Positions 1 through 9,831 of a DNA stretch of 64,000 bases are shown here, piece by piece; within the stretch, counting starts at the first letter, position 1, and the number at the start of each line of letters is the position of its first letter. Location: positions 1 to 64,000 of the IMG/VR virus record IMGVR_UViG_3300028829_002760. One strand, written 5' to 3'. Both the position numbers and the translations under genes were made by a program. The stretch comes from a virus. Under the pieces are notes generated by a model that saw nothing but the letters and a program-made list of their open reading frames with translations, ran no database searches and was not told the DNA's origin.

Positions 1-42
1 AAGATTTTTTATTGCTTCTATTAAAACCTGTTTATTATTCAT
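1..42 (-). CDS. Start of a gene cut by the window edge
   Basis: A minus-strand reading frame begins with ATG at 42-40 and is open to the window edge, giving 14 residues (MNNKQVLIEAIKNL). Its ATG overlaps the TAA stop of the giant tail gene by one base (TAATG), the same coupling seen at other junctions in this tail module. It should be the next gene of the tail operon. No function can be given from 14 residues. Confidence 0.6.
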   Translation of the reverse strand, partial: MNNKQVLIEAIKNL

Positions 43-3000
43 TATCTTATTGATAATTGATTTTTACTATTACTTAATTTTATAATCATATTTACATCAT
101 CACATTGTTCTCTTTTCAAATTTAAGAAGTTAAGGTAATGTCTAAACTTTTTTCTTTCTAATTCTGATTTATTATAATCTAAATTATCTGGATTAAGAAC
201 TCTTGTGTGTCCATCTTGAGATGTTACCCAAGTATTTTCAGATGCATAATTACCTTCTAATATAGTTGTACCTGGAACTAAAGGTCCTGTAGGAGGATAA
301 TTAGATCCTTCAGGGAATTCTGCACGATCTTTAGTTATATCCCAAAATTGATTAAATCTATACTTTTGCTCTTCTTTAGAATATAAAATATCATAAGAAG
401 CTAAGTTTCCATTTAACTTAGGATATTGTAATGATAAGTTTATATCATTTTTAGGATACAAGTTAAGATTTAAATATCCTGATACTTGTTCTGAGTTATA
501 TACTATAGCTTGATCAAAATTATAATCTAATACATGATGTTGATCAACACAATTTCCAGAACGTCTTCTATAGCACTCTAAGACATATTCTATAGATCTT
601 GTAGTCATTACATTTTGACCTGAGACAATTGGAAATTCTAACTCAACTCCAAATTGATTATCGTAGAAATTACAGAAACTATCACATAAGAAGTTATGTT
701 TCCATACAGTATTTAATTTAGTACTTAAGAATATATCTTTTGTAGGTAATAATAAATCTGGATGCCAATCATGGAAGCTAATCCAAAATTTATTTTTAGG
801 ATCATAACTAATTGTCCATGAAGCATCTTCAAAAATATATGAATCACCTAATTTATAAATAAGATTTCTATTTTTATCCAATTGAAAATAATCTCCTGTA
901 CCATCCGCGTTTACAGGAATATACTCTACTCTTCCTTTAAATTCATCTTTTAAATAGTAATCCTTCTTACAAAAGTACAGTACGGAATTAGAGCTGTCAT
1001 AAGTTGATTGACATCCTATACCAGCTACAGGATTATCTAAATATGGATAATCAGGAAAATCCTTAATTAATCTATATGGTAAATAAAGTAGAAACCACCA
1101 TTTCATCCCAGCTTGAGATATTTCTTGAAGTCCTTGACCATAAGTAAACACTCTTCCTTGGTTTTGTGAAATATAAAAAATTCCTGCTGGACATGATATT
1201 ACAGACAGTCTGTTCTGTGACGATCCATATTCATATGATGCATCTGCATTAGATACTGCTTGTTGTGGTTGACTAAATAAACCTCCGTCACCTAAAGTAA
1301 TTTTAGTATTTAAATCTGTTTCTAATGTATCAACACCTTGATACATAAGAGGAGATGCATTTTTAAATGTAATAAAAATACCACTTTTATTAATTGATTT
1401 AACACCAGATATTTGAGCTTGAAACTCTTTATAGTTATTAACTAGATAAATAAACCAACTATCCTTAACTGCCTCCTGTTGTTGAGGTAAAGAGTATATA
1501 ATCCTATCAGGATAATATGTATAACATAACTCAGCTACTTCAGGATCATAATATCTATTTTGAGTAAACCCTGATGAAAAATATTGATTAAATAACTTAG
1601 ATACACTTAATGAATAATCGTAAAGATATGCACTAAGTCTTCCCATTATATTAGGATCCATATTAAACATACTAGGATAATCTGTATAATTATATGGATT
1701 ATAATATTTTGCACCAGGAGAATCACTTTGCTTTCTAAAGTCTATAAGAACTTCTGATTCTACAAAAAAATCTCGAATACTAGAATTAGCTAAATAAAAA
1801 TAAGAATTTTTTACACCAAAAAATCCTGGATAGTTACCTTCAGAATCATCTGTATAATCATAATTTTTATTATCAAGATTGTAAAATGCTCTAGGAAATA
1901 CACCTGTTCCTGGTATACTTGGGCTAGAAAAATTTATTACTTCACCTAAAGCAGTTACGTCATATTTAATAGTATTTGGTTTAAACCTTGTATCAGGAAC
2001 CATACTATATAAAAAGTAATTAAATTCAAATCCATCTGGTTGACCAAATAAATAATTATTGAAAAAAATCATATTATTTTTTTCAGTATATCTATTTATA
2101 TAAGTATCACCGCCAAATATAATTGGACTTCTTGATATTTTAGTTAGATAATATTCTGTACTATCTAATGGGCAGTTATAATTAATTTCACCAATAGATT
2201 GAATTTTAGTTAGTTGTTGTTCACATGGTGTTGCAGATATTTGGAATTCACTACCTATCTGACCATACTGATTTCTAGCCTTTTCTTTTAATGCTCCATA
2301 ATGACTAGCAATACGTAAACTGTATGGTAAGTCTTTATCATCTTCATTAAATTTAGGTAGACCAGATGATGTTAAAAAAGCTGGATCACTTGTGTTATCC
2401 GTTATAGTACCTATAGTAACCAAAGATTTATCTTGAAATCCACTTTCAATTAAATGAGGTCCTATATTTACACCATTGGGATATGTAGCATCATAATAAG
2501 GTCCAGATTTTGTTCTTAAAACAACTGTATCAGATCTTCTTAAGTTATTTATTTTGTAACTGTAAAAATTACCTGTATTATCTTGATACTTTCTTACATC
2601 TTGAATATTATCTCTTATGTAAAAACTATCATCTACATTAAATCTTTTTAACTCACTATTAGAAATTTTAGACATTCCACCATAATATCCATGTGCAATA
2701 GATTGCAATCCATATTGTCTAAAAGGTAATATTGAATACATTAATTGAGCAATTATATCAGCACCTTCAGAAAAATAGAATACTAATTGATTTGCTGCAC
2801 CTAAAATTCTAAGTGGAAGTGGTAAATATGCATAAGCAGGAAATTCTATTGTACCAGATAAAGATACAGGTGCAGTTGCTCCTGTTGCTGCTGCTGCATT
2901 AATTGCTCCTGCTAAAGTTTGATCTGCTATACCAACAGATGTTGCTGGATAACCTCCTGTTATTGCAATAAATGCATCAGATATAGGTAGTAAACCAGTA

Positions 3001-5477
3001 ACATAATAAGCAGCAACAGCTGCATTATAAGCTACTGCTGATCCTGCTACTGCAGCAGACCCAGCAATCTGAGCTGCAAGAGCTGCATCTGATGGTCCTG
3101 GAGTAGCTGCACTAGTAAGTCCACCTGAAGCAATTTGAGGTTGGTTAAGTGTTCTTTTACCAATTGCAGATACTATAGCTTCAGCAAGACCACCAAGTAT
3201 CATAAGTAATGCTGTAATATCTGAAAGTAAAATATGTTTAGGATGACCATTAGGTTCTTGAAAATTTAGATCACCATAACCTTGTAAAGTACCATAGAGT
3301 TTAAACTCAGTTGTAGACAAGTATGGTATTCTAAACATAGTGTCTGGAGAATGAAATGTAAATATATCATTTGGTATAGATTGATTTATTACATTGTTAC
3401 TCTCGTTAACATTTTTAATATATGGATCATTATATAAATAATTATGATCTGAACTAGTTGTAGAAAATCCAATTGGTTTAATAGTATTAAAAGGATAGTT
3501 AGGATATAATCCTGTATAGCTTGTAGCTAATGTTCCTCTTAATTGATAGTCTCTCATATTATTAACCATACCTTTAGCAAGTATAGTTTTATTACCTTCT
3601 CTAGATCCTCTTAATATTTCATAACCTACAATACCTGGTATATCATTCCCGTCTTGATCTTTTGGTAAAGTTATATTTTCAAATATAACTCCCATAAGTC
3701 TTATAAAATATTGACCTGCTACACTTGTTAAATCTGGTTTAAAATGTAAAGCATCTGTAGTATTACTATTGTTTATATAACCTTCAGGAAATTTATGATG
3801 TCTTACATTTTTACCACATAAATCAAATGGTCCACTTAACTCACCTCCTGGTATTTGAGCTTCTAACCCTGTCCAGCAATATGAACTTGGGTTCCATATA
3901 TCAGGTCTATCATCAGGATACTCTTCTGTAGATTCCCAATAACCCATATCCCCTACTGCAAGTAATACACCTCCATCAGGAAGAGTCCAAGAACCAGATG
4001 TATTTAAAGTAGCCCCATCTAAAAATGTTGGGTATGATGATTGAGAAGCAGTATTATACATTTCAAATACTTTATCATCTGATCTTAGTCCATTGTCATC
4101 TACTACTTGTGCTGTTTCAAAAGCATTAGAGCCTCCAGGAATTTGAAAATCTTTAGGAGCTCTTCCAGGAATATGAAAAGATGCAGATTTATCACCTGTG
4201 TTATAAACCCATCTTATATAAAACGTATATACCTCATCTCTAAGATAATTTGTTTTATTACCACCATTTATATAATAGTCAGATGGATACTCTACTGCAG
4301 CCCACTTAACTTTAATAAGATTTGCTAACGGTTGATAATTAAAATCAAACTTAGATCTTGGACCCACACGTAATAAATAATTATTAACATCGGTCATTTG
4401 ATCAGAAGTTTCAAATATTGGTGTTTGAATAGGTAACTGTTCTAGCGGTACCTTAACTAATCTATTATCTATAGAGTCAATTGCAATTTTAGTAGTTTTA
4501 GTAGAATAATACCCGAACTGTGTTGCTACTGTTTGCTCATTTGTTGCAGAAACTATAACTAATTGATACTCATCAAAGTTTTCACCATCTAACTCTAAAT
4601 CTAATGTCAAAGATCCTTGTAAATCATTTACATTAAATATAAATTGATAATTACTTTGAGAAAAATAATCTGTTACTTTTTGACCTTTAATACTATATGC
4701 AATTAAAGCAAAATAAGTTCCATTTGGAAGAGTTCCTCCCGATTGACCTAATGTTAAATTTAAACAAGGTGTATTCATTAATCTTGCTAACCTTGTATCT
4801 TCACAATTTAATGAATTAGTAGGTTCGATAAAAAAACAATCATCAACTTCACTTTCAATTTCATTCCATTGAACATTTGGCCATAATAGTTTATCAGTAC
4901 CGTTAAAATAATAATTTAAATCAGTTTGACCTATCCACGAGTACTCACTTGATGGCCATTTTTTAGAATCTCCTACATTTAAGTATCTATCAGGATTAAA
5001 TCCGTCTGCCCAATATACTTTCCAAGTACAATCTTCTGCTTCTCTAGAAGCTCCTGATATTAGATATCTTTTGTCAAAATTTAAACAAGGATCTTGAACA
5101 ATCTCTCTATATTTACATATATCTTCTTCTAACAATCCTATTTCAGAAGATATTCTTTCTCCTGTATCATTATGACCTACAGTATATATTATCCATTTAT
5201 CTGAGTACAAGTATATTGCACCAATAATATATTTTTGAGTTGCTAATGCTGGCATTGTACTACCTGCTGTACCACATAAAAAATTAGAAGATTCATTTGA
5301 TAATGTACTTACATCACCTTCTCTAGTATTGTTTACAATGTTTATAGCATGTGTCCACATACCTGGAGACACAAAAGAAGGGTCGGAATCTTTATTTAAC
5401 CCTTTAGTAAAAGAGTTAGTTATTATCTCAGAGGTGTTCTGAAGTCCTTGATTTTTAGGTGCTTTTTTTTTGGCCAT
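42..5477 (-). CDS. Giant tail protein (1811 aa), crAss-like muzzle/tail stabilisation candidate
   Basis: This is the largest gene in the window. It ends the tail module behind smaller ring-like proteins, the place taken by the big tail-hub (muzzle or stabilisation) protein in crAss-like podophages. The N-terminus is basic and unstructured, followed by a long Tyr/Asn-rich, probably beta-rich body full of short aromatic strands. Residues about 750-890 stand out: a hydrophobic stretch followed by an Ala/Gly/Thr-rich, nearly uncharged insert with several segments able to cross a membrane. The rest of the chain is polar. No enzymatic motif is visible. It follows the 330-residue gene by one base and its TAA overlaps the next ATG. 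That it is a virion tail protein is well supported by context; the exact crAss equivalence is inference from size and order. Confidence 0.7.
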   Translation of the reverse strand: MAKKKAPKNQGLQNTSEIITNSFTKGLNKDSDPSFVSPGMWTHAINIVNNTREGDVSTLSNESSNFLCGTAGSTMPALATQKYIIGAIYLYSDKWIIYTVGHNDTGERISSEIGLLEEDICKYREIVQDPCLNFDKRYLISGASREAEDCTWKVYWADGFNPDRYLNVGDSKKWPSSEYSWIGQTDLNYYFNGTDKLLWPNVQWNEIESEVDDCFFIEPTNSLNCEDTRLARLMNTPCLNLTLGQSGGTLPNGTYFALIAYSIKGQKVTDYFSQSNYQFIFNVNDLQGSLTLDLELDGENFDEYQLVIVSATNEQTVATQFGYYSTKTTKIAIDSIDNRLVKVPLEQLPIQTPIFETSDQMTDVNNYLLRVGPRSKFDFNYQPLANLIKVKWAAVEYPSDYYINGGNKTNYLRDEVYTFYIRWVYNTGDKSASFHIPGRAPKDFQIPGGSNAFETAQVVDDNGLRSDDKVFEMYNTASQSSYPTFLDGATLNTSGSWTLPDGGVLLAVGDMGYWESTEEYPDDRPDIWNPSSYCWTGLEAQIPGGELSGPFDLCGKNVRHHKFPEGYINNSNTTDALHFKPDLTSVAGQYFIRLMGVIFENITLPKDQDGNDIPGIVGYEILRGSREGNKTILAKGMVNNMRDYQLRGTLATSYTGLYPNYPFNTIKPIGFSTTSSDHNYLYNDPYIKNVNESNNVINQSIPNDIFTFHSPDTMFRIPYLSTTEFKLYGTLQGYGDLNFQEPNGHPKHILLSDITALLMILGGLAEAIVSAIGKRTLNQPQIASGGLTSAATPGPSDAALAAQIAGSAAVAGSAVAYNAAVAAYYVTGLLPISDAFIAITGGYPATSVGIADQTLAGAINAAAATGATAPVSLSGTIEFPAYAYLPLPLRILGAANQLVFYFSEGADIIAQLMYSILPFRQYGLQSIAHGYYGGMSKISNSELKRFNVDDSFYIRDNIQDVRKYQDNTGNFYSYKINNLRRSDTVVLRTKSGPYYDATYPNGVNIGPHLIESGFQDKSLVTIGTITDNTSDPAFLTSSGLPKFNEDDKDLPYSLRIASHYGALKEKARNQYGQIGSEFQISATPCEQQLTKIQSIGEINYNCPLDSTEYYLTKISRSPIIFGGDTYINRYTEKNNMIFFNNYLFGQPDGFEFNYFLYSMVPDTRFKPNTIKYDVTALGEVINFSSPSIPGTGVFPRAFYNLDNKNYDYTDDSEGNYPGFFGVKNSYFYLANSSIRDFFVESEVLIDFRKQSDSPGAKYYNPYNYTDYPSMFNMDPNIMGRLSAYLYDYSLSVSKLFNQYFSSGFTQNRYYDPEVAELCYTYYPDRIIYSLPQQQEAVKDSWFIYLVNNYKEFQAQISGVKSINKSGIFITFKNASPLMYQGVDTLETDLNTKITLGDGGLFSQPQQAVSNADASYEYGSSQNRLSVISCPAGIFYISQNQGRVFTYGQGLQEISQAGMKWWFLLYLPYRLIKDFPDYPYLDNPVAGIGCQSTYDSSNSVLYFCKKDYYLKDEFKGRVEYIPVNADGTGDYFQLDKNRNLIYKLGDSYIFEDASWTISYDPKNKFWISFHDWHPDLLLPTKDIFLSTKLNTVWKHNFLCDSFCNFYDNQFGVELEFPIVSGQNVMTTRSIEYVLECYRRRSGNCVDQHHVLDYNFDQAIVYNSEQVSGYLNLNLYPKNDINLSLQYPKLNGNLASYDILYSKEEQKYRFNQFWDITKDRAEFPEGSNYPPTGPLVPGTTILEGNYASENTWVTSQDGHTRVLNPDNLDYNKSELERKKFRHYLNFLNLKREQCDDVNMIIKLSNSKNQLSIR

Positions 5478-5478
5478 T

Positions 5479-6471
5479 TTAGAGTACTCTATTATTACTA
5501 TTTCTTCTACCTAAATTTGGTGAATAACTCATAAACATATCATAATATTTACCATACATTGCTTTACGATTTGCTAACCACATATCCTTTAACTCAGTAA
5601 AGTTTGGAGTATTAACCAGACTTAATGCATTATTTCTAGCACCTCTTAACCTTTGCTCAACAAGTTGAATTCTTTGAGATACATTTTCCCCATTCAAAAA
5701 TAAATTTTCAAATATTCTAGATTTTAATGCATACTCATAATATTCATTAAGCAGTTCATGATCAGGAACTAATAAGTTCCCATCATTATCTGACATATCT
5801 CCTTGGTAATTTAAATATACTTTACCATCATTAAATGTTGTAAATAAAAATCCATTTTTAATCCAACCTTCATCAGCAGTATTATAGTATAAGTTTGGAC
5901 ACTCACACTCAATACTTTGACTAGCTTTCATTTTTAATGGTTTTGTATAACCAGACTTTTTTACTGTACTAGAGTTAATTACTTGTATAAGTTCATAGGG
6001 CTCGTTTTTACAATTTAAAAACACCCTAGGTTTTTGTGAGCTATCTCCATATGGTTTATGAGGATTATGAGTTATACATATTCCTTCTTTACCTTCAAAA
6101 CAACATGTATTATCTGGAGGACACCCACACTCTACACTTTGATTAGGCCAATCTGTGTATGGTACTTCTTGAATATTTGTACCAGAAGCATATCCATCAT
6201 ATCCAACAACCTCTTTAAAGTCTCCACAGATTAATGCATAATTAAATGTATAAAAATCATCTGGTAGCTTTACTTTACCATGTGTAACATCTAATATAAC
6301 TTCCTTAGTTTGATTTATCCTAAGTCCTAAATCATAATTAATTTTTCTAACAAGCTTGATAAGCTGTTGAGGCTCAATCATATTTTCTAGAGCAAATGTG
6401 TATAAATCTACAGTTACATCTTCTAAAAGTTGATCAAATGTTCTATATTTAAGTGTGTAATTATAATCCAT
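5479..6471 (-). CDS. Tail/collar ring protein candidate (330 aa)
   Basis: A virion-module protein between the 45-residue Lys-rich protein and the giant tail protein. The N-terminal half is helical with segments such as LYTFALENM and KLVRKINYDLGLRINQTKE, a pattern common in connector or adaptor proteins. The middle holds a Cys-rich stretch (ECGCPPDNTCCFEG) and a second one (SIECECPN), which may bind metal or hold a loop in place. The C-terminus returns to helices with many Arg and Asn residues. The start overlaps the upstream stop as TAATG. I infer a ring or adaptor protein joining portal and tail. There is no family motif I can name. Confidence 0.55.
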   Translation of the reverse strand: MDYNYTLKYRTFDQLLEDVTVDLYTFALENMIEPQQLIKLVRKINYDLGLRINQTKEVILDVTHGKVKLPDDFYTFNYALICGDFKEVVGYDGYASGTNIQEVPYTDWPNQSVECGCPPDNTCCFEGKEGICITHNPHKPYGDSSQKPRVFLNCKNEPYELIQVINSSTVKKSGYTKPLKMKASQSIECECPNLYYNTADEGWIKNGFLFTTFNDGKVYLNYQGDMSDNDGNLLVPDHELLNEYYEYALKSRIFENLFLNGENVSQRIQLVEQRLRGARNNALSLVNTPNFTELKDMWLANRKAMYGKYYDMFMSYSPNLGRRNSNNRVL

Positions 6472-6608
6472 TACTTTTTCTTTTTTCTTTTACGTACACA
6501 ATTATTAACCATTTTTACTTTACCACTTTTAGTTTTTTTACCACTAGGTGATTTCTTTTTTCCTTTAGCAACATAACCTTTCCAACATTTATTTTTTTTA
6601 GTTGCCAT
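6471..6608 (-). CDS. Lys-rich 45-residue basic protein
   Basis: A short frame (MATKKNKCWKGYVAKGKK...) with over 40 percent Lys or Arg and two Cys, ending in RKRKKKK. It is packed without gaps: its ATG overlaps the stop of the 223-residue gene (TAATG at 6608) and its TAA overlaps the ATG of the 330-residue gene (6471). This double coupling argues that it is translated. Such a protein would bind DNA or RNA, so a small virion protein touching packaged DNA is plausible. The function is unknown. Confidence 0.65.
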   Translation of the reverse strand: MATKKNKCWKGYVAKGKKKSPSGKKTKSGKVKMVNNCVRKRKKKK

Positions 6609-7279
6609 TACCTAAGAACATTTTGACTATCATCAGCACCATCTGCTGGTACTTTTATAGCCATAGTTAATTCCTGTATTACAAACTGCTCTACTTCAGA
6701 GAATAAATATTCTGGAAATGGGAGAGGGTCATCTTGTCTAACTAAACACTTATCGTCTTCATCACATGTATATGCAGAAGTATCTCCCTCAAAGATTGCT
6801 TCAACTTTAATAGCATCCCAATCTACATTGGGGATATATAAGTATCCATTTAAATACCAAAAATATGGTCGTTTATTATACTTAAAGGTTGTAGATTTAG
6901 TCATAGAAACCCAAGTACCTGGATCAGTTCTAAACATTTCTATACCACCGTCAATAGAAGAAACAGTTCTAATTACGGGCCCTAATGCACCATCAAATAT
7001 AGTTGGAAGTTTTTCTTTTGTTCTTTTAAAGTAACATCCTGAAAATATACCTATACAACCAGCATCTACTTTATCTACATCAATAAGTTCTACATAAGGA
7101 AGTGTTCTAAATATTGAACTAATCTTCATTAATCTAAACTGATTATCTTCTCTTTTTAAAAGTGATTGTCCGTACTTAATTAAAGAATAATAAATTGTTC
7201 TGTCTGTTAGAAAGGGATCTTCCTTAACAGCTTTAAGTGTATTTCTTACTCTAGATATAGCTTCTCCAATTGTTGTCAT
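6608..7279 (-). CDS. Tail tubular/ring protein candidate (223 aa)
   Basis: The N-terminus (MTTIGEAISRVRNTLKAVKEDPFLTDRTIYYSL) is a helical segment typical of phage head-tail adaptor or P22 gp4-like tail accessory proteins, followed by a beta-rich middle and an acidic C-terminal helix (FSEVEQFVIQELTMAIKVP). It sits directly after an HU-like protein, matching the order IHF-like, tail tubular, stabilisation protein described for crAss-like phages. The start overlaps the stop of the 193-residue gene by ATGA. The tail role rests on context and general pattern, not on a named motif. Confidence 0.55.
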   Translation of the reverse strand: MTTIGEAISRVRNTLKAVKEDPFLTDRTIYYSLIKYGQSLLKREDNQFRLMKISSIFRTLPYVELIDVDKVDAGCIGIFSGCYFKRTKEKLPTIFDGALGPVIRTVSSIDGGIEMFRTDPGTWVSMTKSTTFKYNKRPYFWYLNGYLYIPNVDWDAIKVEAIFEGDTSAYTCDEDDKCLVRQDDPLPFPEYLFSEVEQFVIQELTMAIKVPADGADDSQNVLR

Positions 7280-7857
7280 ATATCAAATTCATTATAATTT
7301 TTTAAAGCCTTATCTTGAGACTTTTTTAAAAAATCTTTATACATTGCACTATTATAAACTTTATCTATCTTAGCTCCTGGTAATACTTCAACATACATAT
7401 TCCAGTTTTCAGGATATGATTTAGCTACTGCTCTTTTAAACTCTCTACATGCAGTAAATCCCCAAAACTCTCTATTTTTCATTTTAAGTTTAGGAGCATA
7501 ATTAGATAAAAATATCTTAGCTAACTTACCGTCAGTTTCCCAATTTTTATTACTTACACTTACACCATACTTTTGGGATTTACCATAGTCAATATTTTTT
7601 TTCTTGCTCTTTTGACATGTACCAATAAAAATCCAACCAAGTTGTTCTGGTAATTGTACACCATCTCTAGTGTCTATTACAGTTTGACATAAGACTTGAT
7701 TAAATCTCTTTATCATCCGTCTAATCAATTTACTATCTAGATTTTTATATCTAGGGTGTGCTTGTTTAAAGTTTTCAAAGAACTCTTTGTCTAAAATAGT
7801 GTTAACTTGAGGTCTATACCTCGAAGCTTTTACATTTGGGTTATTAAATTCCTTCAT
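7276..7857 (-). CDS. IHF/HU-like protein of the tail block (193 aa)
   Basis: Residues about 40-85 (LIRRMIKRFNQVLCQTVIDTR, then GVQLPEQLGWIFIGTC) show the HU/IHF layout: two helices, a polar turn, then a beta hairpin with a GVxLPxxLG core. This resembles the divergent IHF-like proteins encoded in the tail region of crAss-like phages. The C-terminal half is basic and aromatic. It is the first gene of a unit: a TATATTTG box lies 30 bases upstream and a terminator separates it from the fibre gene before it. The likely role is DNA-binding or a head-tail structural role. The HU-type fold is inferred by eye. Confidence 0.55.
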   Translation of the reverse strand: MKEFNNPNVKASRYRPQVNTILDKEFFENFKQAHPRYKNLDSKLIRRMIKRFNQVLCQTVIDTRDGVQLPEQLGWIFIGTCQKSKKKNIDYGKSQKYGVSVSNKNWETDGKLAKIFLSNYAPKLKMKNREFWGFTACREFKRAVAKSYPENWNMYVEVLPGAKIDKVYNSAMYKDFLKKSQDKALKNYNEFDI

Positions 7858-7886
7858 AATAATATACTAAAAATTTGTGACTAAAG

Positions 7887-7894
7887 CAAATATA
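7887..7894 (-). promoter_or_regulatory. Putative -7 box TATATTTG
   Basis: The minus strand reads TATATTTG, matching the Bacteroidota -7 consensus TAnnTTTG, between a terminator and the start of the HU-like tail gene. A TTTG at the usual -33 spacing is not clear, so this may be a phage-type or weak host-type promoter. Confidence 0.4.
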
Positions 7895-7925
7895 CGAAAA
7901 AACAAAACCCCCACTAGTGTGAGGG
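7895..7925 (-). terminator. Intrinsic terminator after the 604-residue fibre gene
   Basis: On the minus strand CCCTCAC-ACTA-GTGGGGG forms a 7-bp stem with one GU pair, followed by TTTTGTTTTTT. It closes the capsid-to-fibre transcription unit and isolates the tail module. Confidence 0.8.
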
Positions 7926-7983
7926 TATTTGCTTGTCTGTCACAGAAACCAACAAACCTGTAACATATTATCTTATTACTCTA

Positions 7984-9798
7984 TTACCCTATTACTGTTA
8001 CTTTAACATTAATTAGAAGACCTCCACTTAAATCAGTAATTGAAATCTGATTAGCGCTATCTAATTGTATACTGTAATCAATACCTTGAGTAAATACTTG
8101 AAATGGGAGTGGAAGACCATTAGATGCTACTGTTACACTAAGAGCATTAGTATTTAGATTATGGATAAATGGTACTGTTGCAGCTGCACCAATAGTAGTA
8201 GTTACAGATTCAAATTTAGCAACATCAGCTACAATTGAAAGAGTATCAGCAGCAGTTGCGTCAGTAGTAATACCTTTACCACCAGAAACTGTTAAGGTGT
8301 CTGTAAGACTACTTGCAGTAGTTGTACCTGAATCACCAGTAATACTTTCATATACATTAGCATCATTAACTAGAGGGTTAGCTGGTAAACCAGTTCCTGT
8401 AAGACCTGCTCCAACTGTTACACCTGCCCAATCAATTTCTAATGTTGCTACACCAGGAGCACCAGTAATTGCTGTTGTAATTGCAGAACCTACTGCACCA
8501 ACAATTTCTAAAGAATCAGTTACACTACCTGCTGCTACATTACCTGCATCACCAGCTACATTTGAGTAAATTGATGTAATATCACAATCAACTACAATTG
8601 TATTAGGTGAAGGAACACTTACAGAAATCTCAGCACCTCCAACTAAAGTTAGAGTGTCTGTATTAGTAGTTGCAACAGCTGTTCCTACAGATGGACCACC
8701 ATCATTATTACAATCTACAGTTCCAAAGATTAATTGAGTAGAACCTGGGTCAGTGTTAAGTAATTGAAAATTTGCATCTGTACCAGTACCACTAAGAATT
8801 GCACTAATACCATCACCACCAGCAGAAACTGTTGCTGGGTTTGCAAGAATTCTTAGAATTGCACTTCCTGAAGTTGGTGTAACATTAAATCCAGCAAAAT
8901 CAATTAATTCAAACCATCTATTTGGATCAGAAAATAAGTTTTCAATTTCAAGTTGATAAGTAGCAGGATTATAATTTAATGCAATACCAGGCCCTTCAAT
9001 TAAACCTGGACCTACATTTCCTGGAGCGTATATAACACTCTCCATAATCCAGTTAGTCATTTCAGTTTCATCAATAGTGATGTCAAATGTTCTAAGGAAG
9101 TTAGCTCCTGATCCACCTGGAGATGTTACAGTTGAAATCAACCTTACATCTGTTGCATCTACAGTAACTTGATCAACATCTAGTTGCCATGTAGTATCAC
9201 CTGCATTTGGAGTATTTGGAATTTCTAAAATAGAAATATATCCAAATAATGAATTAAGTTCTGTTTCAGGTAAAAGTGTAGCATCAATACCGATAGTGTA
9301 AGTAGTTTCATATGGACCAGGTGTTGATGGATCTACAATTAATGTTAATGCAGAAGCTGCATCTACAGCTACTATACTTTCATTAGCATTTACTACATAA
9401 GGAGTTAATGCAGTACCGTCACCAGTTACAACAACATTATCACCTGCAGTTACTTGAGATGCTGAAGGTAATTCAGCTGGATCTAAGCTTAAGCTATAAG
9501 TTGTTACAGAACCTACTACAATAGTATCTACTAAAATAGCAGCATCAGTTGATTCTACTACAGTAGTTGGGATAACTAATGAGTCAAATCTGCTACAGAA
9601 ATAATTAATAATTTTTGTAACTATAGTATCCATATAGTCATAACGACTAATAACTGTGTCATCACCACATGTTACATCTGTTCCTGTATATACAATGCAT
9701 TGAGCATTGAATACCTCCGTACAGGAAGGAGGACATGGTGCAGTAACAGTATAACTGTTGTTACATCCACAATTTTGATTACAATTTGAAGTTGCCAT
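7984..9798 (-). CDS. Tail/virion fibre protein with repeated beta modules (604 aa)
   Basis: The N-terminus is Cys-rich (CNQNCGCNNS, then CIVYTGTDVTCGDDTV) and leads into a helix (MDTIVTKIINYFCSRF). The rest is a low-charge Thr/Ser/Gly/Val/Asp chain of repeated beta segments, for example GDNVVVTGDGTALTPYVV, GAGLTGTGLPANPLVND and SLTDTLTVSGGKGITT. This is the architecture of a trimeric fibre with a conserved attachment N-terminus. The C-terminus (FQVFTQGIDYSIQL...) is a compact beta tail seen in many Bacteroidota phage fibres. The N-terminal module is shared with the next upstream gene, so both probably dock on the same structure. Confidence 0.65.
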   Translation of the reverse strand: MATSNCNQNCGCNNSYTVTAPCPPSCTEVFNAQCIVYTGTDVTCGDDTVISRYDYMDTIVTKIINYFCSRFDSLVIPTTVVESTDAAILVDTIVVGSVTTYSLSLDPAELPSASQVTAGDNVVVTGDGTALTPYVVNANESIVAVDAASALTLIVDPSTPGPYETTYTIGIDATLLPETELNSLFGYISILEIPNTPNAGDTTWQLDVDQVTVDATDVRLISTVTSPGGSGANFLRTFDITIDETEMTNWIMESVIYAPGNVGPGLIEGPGIALNYNPATYQLEIENLFSDPNRWFELIDFAGFNVTPTSGSAILRILANPATVSAGGDGISAILSGTGTDANFQLLNTDPGSTQLIFGTVDCNNDGGPSVGTAVATTNTDTLTLVGGAEISVSVPSPNTIVVDCDITSIYSNVAGDAGNVAAGSVTDSLEIVGAVGSAITTAITGAPGVATLEIDWAGVTVGAGLTGTGLPANPLVNDANVYESITGDSGTTTASSLTDTLTVSGGKGITTDATAADTLSIVADVAKFESVTTTIGAAATVPFIHNLNTNALSVTVASNGLPLPFQVFTQGIDYSIQLDSANQISITDLSGGLLINVKVTVIG

Positions 9799-9831
9799 TT
9801 TTATTTATTTTAATTATATATATATACTTTA

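Noticed and set aside
8297-8569. 90-residue plus-strand frame opposite the fibre gene.
   Set aside because: Val/Pro/Ala-rich antisense shadow of a Thr/Gly repeat protein; no leader, and all neighbours are on the minus strand.
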